Shown here piece after piece: positions 42,841 through 51,500 of a stretch of DNA of 64,000 nucleotides. The translations under genes were made by a program, and so were the position numbers. The stretch spans positions 1 through 64,000 of the forward strand of contig JAEEQH010000015.1 of the NCBI GenBank assembly GCA_016285245.1. The letters run 5' to 3'. This DNA is from Prevotella sp. GTDB taxonomy: Bacteria; Bacteroidota; Bacteroidia; Bacteroidales; Bacteroidaceae. The notes under the pieces are model-generated. The model searched no databases. It saw only the letters and a list, made by a program, of their open reading frames with translations, and was not told where the DNA came from. How positions within the stretch are numbered: position 1 is the stretch's first letter; each line of letters opens with the position of its first letter.

Positions 42841-45720
42841 ATGACCGCAAATAGATTCTTCCGTCGCTCAAATGTCGTCAGCCGCCAATTGCTGCTGATG
42901 GGGTTATCATTTATCATTTTTCTATTATCATTTAGCCACGCCGTGGCAAGAGACTACGGCTATACCAAGGAGCACCCGCTGGTCATCGTCTGCGACTGGG
43001 ACTTCCGACCCTTTGAGTTCGTCAACGTCGAGGGTCAGCCTGCCGGATACAATGTCGACGTACTCAACCTCATCTTCGACCAGCTGGGCATCCCCCACAA
43101 GTTCGTCATGGAGGAATGGGGCATGGCCACCGATATGTTCGAGCGCCACGAGGCCGACCTCATCCACGCGCTGTACGCCTTCTACAAGGACGCCCCCTAC
43201 GTGCCGACCCATAAGTACATCAACTATTACAACATGAAGGCGGCACGCCGCGTCGACACGCAGCCGTTCAGCCGGCTCAGCAACCTTTCGCCAAAGGACA
43301 CCCTGCTGGTCAAGAAGGACGACTATGCCGCTTTGGCCCTGGCCTACAGGGATCATTCGGAGTTTTCCATAGAGTACCACACGCCGAAAGACGGTCTGAC
43401 GGGCATCAGACAGGGGCGTTACAAGTACTATATCTGGGGCGAGATTCCCTTGCGGCACAAGGTTCAGGAGCTTGGTCTCGACAGCATCGCCTTCGACGAG
43501 GTGGACATCCCTGCCGGCGAACTGCATATCATTGGCTACAACCAAGGTCTCATCGACATCATCGACGACCAGTATACCCGCTTGGAGCAGGCTGGCGACC
43601 TACAGAAAATCTACGACCGCTGGTTCCATCCCGAGCGTAGCCATGACGACACCTCGCCGGTGGTGCTCTTCATCCTCGCCGGACTGCTCCTGACGGTCTT
43701 CGTCGTGTCCCTGCTCATCCATTTCGTCAGACGGAGGGTACGCAAGGCCGTCCGTCAGAGTTCCGACTTAGGACAGATGATGGAGCAGGTGCTTAATATG
43801 GGCGACTACTTCGTCCTGGAGTGGGACTTCAAGAAGAATGTCCTCCGCAACAAGTACGGCGACATGCTACCCGACGGCGAGATGGCCCCGGAGGAGTTCC
43901 TGAAGCGGATGCTACCGGAGGAGGCGCAGCGTCTGCACTCCCTGAACCGCCAGCTGGCGACGGGCGCCATCACGCACTTCGACATGCAGTTCAGCTTCAA
44001 CAGGAACGGAAGCCTGCCACCGCAGTGGCGACACTACTACGGCAACGCCATCGTCGAGACAGAGCACGGCAAACCGCAGTTCATCGTCTATACCACGAAG
44101 GACATCACCGACGAGCTGAACGAGAACCGTCGCATCAAGACCATTGCCAGCAAGTACATGAAGATGTTCGACACGAACCTCGTCGCCATGTCCATCTACG
44201 AGCCTGACGGCAAGCTGATCGTCATCAACCAGAAGATGCGCGAGCTCTGCGAGATTGACTGTTTCGACGAGGAGTTCTTCCGCCAGACGTCGCTCTTCAG
44301 CTTCCCCAATCTCAAGGGTGTCTACCTGCCCGGCTCACGCGAGGTGATGTACGTCTGCCAGCACCTGGACGATCCACAGCTCGGCCTCGACAAGTACATT
44401 GAGTTCCGCATCAGTCCCGTGCTCGACGACGACGGCCGTCTCGTCTACTACATCGTCACCAACCGCGACGTCACCGCCGAGCGCAATATGTATCTCGAAC
44501 AGCGCGAGCACGACCGCCAGCTCCACGCCACCGACGAGACCATCAAGCAGTACGAGCAGCAGCTGGGCTACCTGTTGAACGAGAGCGAAATCTACATCTG
44601 GAACTACCGGCCGGCTGAGAACGTCGTCAACATGACACGCTCGCCGGGACAGACGCAGTTCACCGAGACCCTCGAGGAGTATATCCAGTCGATGGCCCCA
44701 GAGGCACGCCAGCAGGCCATGGGAGCCATCCAGAGTGCCATGGAGCAGGGGCAGCCCTACAACGTCATCCTGCCCTTCGACCACACGCCGCTCGACACCG
44801 AGCCGACATGGTATGCCGTCACCGGCGTACCCCTCTACGACAAGGACGGACAGCTGAAGGAGTATTTTGGACTGTCGCGTAACATCACGAACTTCATCGA
44901 GACCCAGAAGCGGTTGCGCATCGAGACGGCACGCGCCAAGGACTCCGGTCGCCTGAAGGCGGCGTTCCTCGCCAACATGACCCACGAGATACGCACGCCG
45001 CTGAACGCCATCGTCGGTTTCTCCGACCTTCTGCCGATGATCGAGGACGAGGGCGAGAAGCAGGAGTTCATCCGTATCATCCACAACAACTGCGATATGC
45101 TGCTGCGCCTCATCAACGACATCCTTGAGGCGTCCGACATCGAGTCGCGTCCGATGGACATCGAGCCCGAGGACGTGGACTTCGCACAGGCCTTCGACGA
45201 CATTTGCCAGACGCTGGAGCAGCGTGTGCAGACGCCCGGCGTCCAGTTCATCAAGGACAGCCCGTGCGACCACCTCACCGCCCGTCTCGACAAGGGCCGC
45301 ATCCAGCAGGTCATCACCAACTTCGTCACCAATGCGGTGAAGTACACCCACGAGGGCCACATCCGCGTAGGCTACAGAGTCCTCCCATCAGACCCATCCG
45401 TCCCATCCGTCCCATCAGCCCCATTGGGCTCATTGGACCCATTAGTCCTCCCAGCCCTCCCGGAGGTCCCCGGCCTCTACATCTACTGCGAGGACACCGG
45501 CGCCGGCATCCCCAAGGAGAAGCAGGCCACGGTCTTCGAGCGCTTCGTCAAGCTCAACGAGTTCGTCCAGGGCACCGGCCTCGGCCTCTCCATCTGCAAG
45601 ACCATCGCCGAGCGCTGTGGCGGACAGATAGGTGTCAGCAGCGACGGTCCCGGCCACGGCTCCACCTTCTGGATCTGGATACCCCTGTCCCATAAGACCC
45701 AGTCCCATAAGACCCATTAG
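42841..45720 (+). CDS. Kinase F: solute-binding-domain sensor histidine kinase (type 2)
   Basis: 959 residues from ATG 42841. Hydrophobic signal segment (about 15-36), periplasmic SBP_bac_3-like domain (about 40-270, FRPFEFVNVEGQPAGYNVDVLNLIF), transmembrane segment (about 281-303), PAS-like regions, HisKA with intact NMTHEIRTPL (His715), N-box FVTNAVKYT, G1 CEDTGAGIP, G2 GTGLGLSIC. Very similar to kinase B in the kinase core. Pro/Ser-rich insert from CCCATCCGTCCCATC repeats at 45382-45464 lies at the same site as in B. The 3' end itself runs into the repeat (SHKTQSHKTH). No receiver domain. Confidence 0.92.
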   Translation: MTANRFFRRSNVVSRQLLLMGLSFIIFLLSFSHAVARDYGYTKEHPLVIVCDWDFRPFEFVNVEGQPAGYNVDVLNLIFDQLGIPHKFVMEEWGMATDMFERHEADLIHALYAFYKDAPYVPTHKYINYYNMKAARRVDTQPFSRLSNLSPKDTLLVKKDDYAALALAYRDHSEFSIEYHTPKDGLTGIRQGRYKYYIWGEIPLRHKVQELGLDSIAFDEVDIPAGELHIIGYNQGLIDIIDDQYTRLEQAGDLQKIYDRWFHPERSHDDTSPVVLFILAGLLLTVFVVSLLIHFVRRRVRKAVRQSSDLGQMMEQVLNMGDYFVLEWDFKKNVLRNKYGDMLPDGEMAPEEFLKRMLPEEAQRLHSLNRQLATGAITHFDMQFSFNRNGSLPPQWRHYYGNAIVETEHGKPQFIVYTTKDITDELNENRRIKTIASKYMKMFDTNLVAMSIYEPDGKLIVINQKMRELCEIDCFDEEFFRQTSLFSFPNLKGVYLPGSREVMYVCQHLDDPQLGLDKYIEFRISPVLDDDGRLVYYIVTNRDVTAERNMYLEQREHDRQLHATDETIKQYEQQLGYLLNESEIYIWNYRPAENVVNMTRSPGQTQFTETLEEYIQSMAPEARQQAMGAIQSAMEQGQPYNVILPFDHTPLDTEPTWYAVTGVPLYDKDGQLKEYFGLSRNITNFIETQKRLRIETARAKDSGRLKAAFLANMTHEIRTPLNAIVGFSDLLPMIEDEGEKQEFIRIIHNNCDMLLRLINDILEASDIESRPMDIEPEDVDFAQAFDDICQTLEQRVQTPGVQFIKDSPCDHLTARLDKGRIQQVITNFVTNAVKYTHEGHIRVGYRVLPSDPSVPSVPSAPLGSLDPLVLPALPEVPGLYIYCEDTGAGIPKEKQATVFERFVKLNEFVQGTGLGLSICKTIAERCGGQIGVSSDGPGHGSTFWIWIPLSHKTQSHKTH

Positions 45721-45750
45721 ACCCATTAGTCCCATTAGCCCCATAAGAAG
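45700..45750. repeat. CCCATTAGACCCATTAGTCC repeats at the F stop
   Basis: Units of CCCATAAGACC/CCCATTAGTC span the last codons of kinase F and the 33-base gap to the AraC gene, the same class as the inserts in kinases B and F. Confidence 0.7.
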
Positions 45751-45753
45751 AAA

Positions 45754-46629
45754 ATGAGTACACAAATCTGCAAATATATGCTCGCCAGCGAGCGCGACGC
45801 CCTCTGGGGCCTCACCGTCACCACCATTGGCTACGAGGAGATCCACCCCGGCGACGACTACCCCACCCACGGCCATGCCGACGGCTACTACTTCAACCTG
45901 GAGCGAGGCCGTGAGCTCAGCGAGTACCAGCTCCTCTATATCTCTGAGGGACGGGGCACGTTCCACAGCCACACCATCCCCAATGCCATGCTCCGCGAGG
46001 GCGACCTGTTCCTGCTCTTCCCCGGCGAGTGGCACTCCTACCACCCCGATCCGAAGACGGGCTGGAAGTCTTACTGGATAGGCTTCAAGGGCCGTAACAT
46101 GGACGACCGAGTGCGGGCGGGCTTCCTCTCGCCGACGAAGCCCATCTACCACGTGGGCTTCTCCGACGACATCGTCCACCTCTACAAGGATGCCTACGAG
46201 ACCGCCATCCGCGAGGCAGCCTACTCGCAGCAGGTGCTGGCGGGACTGGTAAACCACATCATCGGTGTGATGTACTCGCTGGAACGAAACATCGAGCTGA
46301 ACCGCAACCAGGGCCATGTCGACATGGTGAACCGTGCCCGACTGCGCATCCGCGAGAACCTCGAGTCGTCGCTCACCATCCAGCAGGTGGCCGAGGACCT
46401 TGGCGTCAGCTACTCCAACTTCCGCAAGCTGTTCAAGGAGTACACCGGCATCTCGCCGGCCACCTATCAACAGGACCTGCGTCTGCAGCGTGCCAAGGAG
46501 CTCCTGTCGACGACCGACATGAGCGTAAAAGAAATAGCCTACCGACTCAACTTCGAGTCGCCAGACTATTTCTCAGCGAAGTTCAAGGCCAAGACCGGTC
46601 GCCGGCCCAGCGAACTCCGTAATATGTAG
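45754..46629 (+). CDS. AraC-family transcriptional regulator
   Basis: 291 residues. N-terminal cupin-like ligand domain (about 15-150, with HGHADGYYF and LLFPGEWHSYHP) and a C-terminal double HTH (about 195-290, LTIQQVAEDLGVSYSNFRKLFKEYTGISP and MSVKEIAYRLNFESPDYFSAKFK). This domain layout senses small molecules such as sugars; there is no receiver domain, so a phosphorelay from the kinases upstream would need another partner. Same strand, 33 bases after kinase F, possibly cotranscribed. Confidence 0.9.
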   Translation: MSTQICKYMLASERDALWGLTVTTIGYEEIHPGDDYPTHGHADGYYFNLERGRELSEYQLLYISEGRGTFHSHTIPNAMLREGDLFLLFPGEWHSYHPDPKTGWKSYWIGFKGRNMDDRVRAGFLSPTKPIYHVGFSDDIVHLYKDAYETAIREAAYSQQVLAGLVNHIIGVMYSLERNIELNRNQGHVDMVNRARLRIRENLESSLTIQQVAEDLGVSYSNFRKLFKEYTGISPATYQQDLRLQRAKELLSTTDMSVKEIAYRLNFESPDYFSAKFKAKTGRRPSELRNM

Positions 46630-46650
46630 CCTATCTTGGGGCAAGGGGCA

Positions 46651-47979
46651 TTACATCACCATTTTCTCTACCCAATAGATGAGGATACCTGCCAGGTAGC
46701 CCACGAAGGCTATCCAGGTAATCTTCTTCATGTACCAGCCGAAGGTGATCTTCTCCAGGCCCATGACGACGACGCCGGCGGCGCTACCGATGATGAGCAT
46801 TGAGCCACCTACGCCGGCACAGTAGGCCAGCAGCTGCCAGAAGATGCCGTCGACGGCCATCGCGCCCTCGGCAGCCACGGGGTACATACCCATACAGCCA
46901 GCCACCAGCGGCACGTTGTCGACGATCGACGACAGCACGCCGATGATGCCGTTAATCACGTAGTAGTTGCCCGAGAAGGTCTCGTTCAGTCCCTGTCCGA
47001 GTGCCGTCAGCACGCCTACCTCCTGGAGCACGGCGACAGCCATCAGGATACCCAGGAAGAACATGATGGTCGACAGGTCGATGCGGCTCAGCAGGTCGCT
47101 GACGCGCTTCGCCATCGTGTCGTCCTCGGCGGTGTTGTAGTGGAAGATCTCCGTCACCGTCCACAGCAGTCCGAGCACCAGCAGGATACCCATGAACGGC
47201 GGCAGGTGCGTCAGCGTCTTGAACACCGGCACGAAGCAGAGGCCGCCCACGCCGAGCCAGAAGATGACGTCGCGCTGGGCTTTCGTGAACTGCGACACAT
47301 CGGCCTTCGGCAGGTTCTGCTCCTTGTCGAACTTCCCCTTCAGCGACAGGCTGAGGATGGCGGCGGGCACAATCATCGACACCAGCGACGGCAGGAAGAT
47401 CTCCGTCAGCACACCCTGTGTGGTGATGACACCCTTGATCCAAAGCATGATCGTCGTCACGTCGCCGATGGGCGAGAAGGCGCCGCCGCTATTCGCCGAT
47501 ATCACCACCAGCGCGGCATAGATGAGCCGGTCCTCACGGGCCTGCACCAGCTTGCGCAGCACCATAATCATCACGATCGACGTCGTCAGGTTGTCGAGGA
47601 TAGCCGAGAGGAAGAACGTCATGAACGCCACCCTCCACATCAGCTTCCGCTTGGAGCGCGTCTTGATGGTGTCGCGCACGAAGTTGAAGCCGCCGTTCGA
47701 GTCGACGATCTCCACAATGGTCATCGCGCCCATCAGGAAGAACAGCGTTCCGCCGGCATCGCCCAGATGGTGTTCTATCACCTCGGCGATGTGGTGCAGC
47801 ACACCCTCGTCCGCCACCTCGGGGTAGTACGCCCCGGGGGCCAGCATGAGCAGCGTCCAGCAGCCCACGCACATCAGCAGCGCCACGGCTGCCTTGTTTA
47901 CTCTTGTCACGCTCTCCAGGGCTATGCACAGATAGCCTATGCAGAAGACGATGACAATCATCAATGTAAGTGTTGACAT
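46651..47979 (-). CDS. nhaD: NhaD-type sodium/proton antiporter
   Basis: About 442 residues from ATG 47979 with around 12 hydrophobic segments. Family features: ETHHL-like VIEHHLGDAGGTLFFLMGAMTIVEIVDSNGGF, ILDNLTTSIVM with the conserved Asp-Asn, ISANSGGAFSPIGDVTTIMLW, and IDNVPLVAG-like SSIVDNVPLVAGCM. Exchanges Na+ (or Li+) for H+ at the inner membrane. Longer upstream codons (MKRKCYLC...) overlap the promoter and are rejected. Convergent with the AraC gene, 21-base gap. Confidence 0.92.
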   Translation of the reverse strand: MSTLTLMIVIVFCIGYLCIALESVTRVNKAAVALLMCVGCWTLLMLAPGAYYPEVADEGVLHHIAEVIEHHLGDAGGTLFFLMGAMTIVEIVDSNGGFNFVRDTIKTRSKRKLMWRVAFMTFFLSAILDNLTTSIVMIMVLRKLVQAREDRLIYAALVVISANSGGAFSPIGDVTTIMLWIKGVITTQGVLTEIFLPSLVSMIVPAAILSLSLKGKFDKEQNLPKADVSQFTKAQRDVIFWLGVGGLCFVPVFKTLTHLPPFMGILLVLGLLWTVTEIFHYNTAEDDTMAKRVSDLLSRIDLSTIMFFLGILMAVAVLQEVGVLTALGQGLNETFSGNYYVINGIIGVLSSIVDNVPLVAGCMGMYPVAAEGAMAVDGIFWQLLAYCAGVGGSMLIIGSAAGVVVMGLEKITFGWYMKKITWIAFVGYLAGILIYWVEKMVM

Positions 47980-48028
47980 AATTGTTGTATTATTAGTTGT
48001 TGTTGTCTTCGTTTCCAGATTGCGGCGG

Positions 48029-48036
48029 CAAAGGTA
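48029..48036 (-). promoter_or_regulatory. -7 box for nhaD
   Basis: TACCTTTG on the minus strand; a TTTG candidate at 48062-48059 has a slightly long spacing of 22. Confidence 0.45.
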
Positions 48037-48051
48037 ACACTTTCTTTTCAA

Positions 48052-48593
48052 ACACGGACAAAAATCCGCCGGAAATCTGACACTCCCCCCGATTTTCTGT
48101 TCTCACACGGAGACACGGAGTCCCACAGAGAAGTGTCTTTCTTGGAAACTAATTTCCGTAATTATCATAATTGTTCCGTAATTTTATTTATCATTATGGT
48201 CAAATTATGCTTATTATGGTGATTTGTTTCTTAATAATTATCTGGCTTTGTGTCTGTAAAATAGAAGATTTGTGTCATATTTGCGATAGATTTTTGTTCC
48301 CAACACTCCGTGTCCTCTGCGCCTCCGTGTGAGAATAAATCATCGCCTCAGCGTGAGAAAACGAATCCGTTAAATCCGTGTAATCTGTGGTCGTAGTATT
48401 AATCTGTGTGCGCTAGTGTTAATTCTTTCTAATTTCTCCCCATAGCCTTGGCTATTCCAATTTCTTTCCGTAAATTTGCCAACGTATATTCTACAGTCTA
48501 TTAGCGACGGAGCCGCACTTACTCGCCAGGCTCCTTGGAGTGAAGACAAATAACATAAAACCGTAATAAATTACTAACAAAACAATCGAAAGT
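48052..48593. repeat. Gene-free region with inverted CTCCGTGT/ACACGGAG repeats
   Basis: No convincing gene. Left arm TCTCACACGGAGACACGGAG (48101-48120) and right arm ACTCCGTGTCCTCTGCGCCT plus CCGTGTGAGA (48304-48334) are inverted copies enclosing about 185 AT-rich bases. Related CTCTGCGcctCTGCGTGAGA units occur at about 53280-53365 and 54440-54480. A further ...GTTAAATCCGTGTAATCTGTGG run lies near 48365-48395. Confidence 0.55.
48448..48478 (+). promoter_or_regulatory. Promoter for the secreted 1364-residue protein
   Basis: TTG (48448-48450), 20 bases, TAAATTTG (48471-48478). This leaves a leader of about 110 bases before the ATG at 48594. Confidence 0.5.
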
Positions 48594-51500
48594 ATGAGAA
48601 AACTAAAACTCTTTTTCGCCGCTCTCGCCCTATTGGTTGGGGGGAGTAATTCTGTGTGGGGCCAAGCCTGTGAAATTGAGCAAAGATTTGCGACCATTAG
48701 TGACTTAGATGGGAAAATTTTCTCCATCGTAAATGAAACAGAAGGTAAAGCTTTTTGTTTTCCAAGTAATCAAGACATGGCCTATCAACCGTATTTTGAT
48801 GCTATGAAAGCCCAAAGTTATTCCTTTAAACTAGAGGTTATCACGGATGCAGGATACAGTGATAATAGTTTTTATCTTCGTACATATAAGCCTGATGGTA
48901 GCGTTTATGCTGTATGGGGAAACAGCAACAACGGCTACTTCAACTCGCAGCCAGCAACTGGTGACCGTTGTTTCTCAATCGGAAAAACAAATAAGACGAA
49001 TGGTCAAGATATTGTGAACGGTGCTGTTTGGGAATTGATTCCCAACACTGACGGTAAGTTCGCAATTAAAAATATTGGAACTGGTAAGTATCTAAAAGAT
49101 GCAAATACAGCAAAGTACGATGACCCGACTTATTTTACACTATGCACTTTAAAGAAGACTATCAAATATGACTACTATGACATAAAGAATGCCGTTGAAA
49201 GTATTGATGACGATGCTACTGTGTATACGGGAGAGGCAACCCTCGATATAAGCGCAGCAGAATCTTCTATCGCTACAGCCACCACGACCGAAGAAGTTTC
49301 CGTTGCGATTAATAAACTTCGTGAAGCCGCCAATTCATTTGTAACCTCCGTAACTGTCAATGAAGGGAAATCTTTTGATTTGACAAAAGTATATTTAGTC
49401 AATTCTGATTTCGATAGTGGGAATACTGATGGCTGGACAAAAGATACTCCATACGGTGGCAACTGTGCTATTCAGGGCGGCTCGCATATGGAATATTGGG
49501 CCGGAAACGCCAGCGACCGTGGACAGGCTTCTTTTAACATCTATCAGGAATTGACTGGACTGCCCAATGGCGCTTATACCATCAGCGCAGACATGTATAA
49601 TTCCTTAAATGATGAAGGCGGCAACTATACAACATTCTCGTCCACTTGTTGTGTCTATGGTTCTTCAAATAACGAAGAAGTAGCTCTTGTTACTGAGGAA
49701 GGAACAACTCTAAATACCTACACAACAGATGAAGTTCTTGTGTTTAATGGTCGTTTGATAGTTGGAACCAAAAACACCACTACCCCAATCGCCGCTCGCT
49801 GGTTCGTTTTTGACAATGTGAAGCTGAATTACACACGCAAGCTTACTCAGGAAGAGATTGATGCTAATACATTACCTGAAAGTATCTCTCTCGATGAGTC
49901 TTCTGTCAATTTGACCATATATGGGACAAAGACTCTTGTCCCCACCATCTTGCCCAACAATGCTAACGACAAGAGTGTTTCTTGGACATCAAGCAATAAT
50001 AATGTTGCTACTGTAGACATCAATGGAAAAATAACTGCTGTTGGCGTTGGTACTGCCACCATCACCGCATCTGCCAATGCCGCTGACAATGTCACAGCTA
50101 CCGCTACCATCACAGTTGCCGATGTGACTCCTGCCGCTGCTCCTGCCTACTACAGTGAGATTGCCGCTGGCGAGTTCTACATCCTCAATGCTGCCACAGG
50201 TGAATACTTGGGCGGTGCCAACGATTGGGGTACTCGAGCCTCAATTATTAAGCATGGCATCCCCTTCACCGTTGCTGCATCTGATGGAAAATACACTTTA
50301 GACAGTAAAACTGAAAATGGTAACAAACACTTTTTCGACGGTACATACATAGATGCTGCAAGCACGTCATTCTACATTACAGCTTTGGGCAACGGTAAGT
50401 ATAGCATCTCTAATGCTAATGGTTCGGCCTTTGTCACCGCTAAAGCAAAGGCAACAGGTGCCATCGTAGACAACACAGCCATCAACGCTAATAGCACATT
50501 GGCACAGTGGTACTTCGTCTCAAAAGAAAATCGTGACGCACTATTTGCCACAGCCACTCCTGAGGATCCTGCCGATGCCACCCATTATATAAATGATGCC
50601 AACTTCAGCCGTAATCATAAGAAAGGCTGGACAGGCGACTACACAAGAGGTGGTGACAACCCAAACTTCAATGCAATGGTTCATAACAATGCAGCCAATG
50701 TCTATCAGGCTATCGAAAATATTCCTAATGGTGTCTACCAACTGAAGATGCAGGGCTGCACCACAGGTACCGCAACATTATGGGCAAACAATGAATCGGT
50801 GGCCATTTTGACCAATACGGGCGATGTCACTACTCAACAGATAGCATCATATGCTTTCAGTGATGCTAAGTATACGGATAATACGCTCAACGTCACCATC
50901 ACAGATAATAAGCTTAACATAGCAGTGAAGAGCGACGATACAGACAAGACGCTTTATTTTGATAACTTCGAACTATACTATCTGCGTGAGTTGACCGATG
51001 TGGAAGTTGCCGAGGCCGCACTTAAAGTAGCGCTTGCCGAAGCACATGCTATTGAAGAGGGTTCTATTCCCGATGCTGCTTATTCAAACTTACAGAATAG
51101 TATCTCAATCAACGATATTTCAGAAGGATCTGCAGACCAATTTAATACAGCTACTCAGCACCTCAACGAGGCCATAGCGGCTGCCCTGGCCCTTGTTGAC
51201 CCATATGCAGCTTGGAAGGAACTGAAACCCTATGCTGATGATCTCGTCGCCGTTTCTACAAATAACGCCGAAGAGAACGCCACCCTGGCATCTGCCATCA
51301 GCACACAGAATACTGCAGTCGAGGCTGCTATGACGGCTGATGCCATCACCACAGCCACAACAACGCTGAAGGAAGCTATGGTGACATACGCCACGACGGC
51401 TGAACCCACTAACAACGAGTGTTTCGACCTGACATTTATGATTGTGAATCCGCACTTCACTGAAGGTACAGCAGATAATCCGACAGGATGGACAGTTAAT

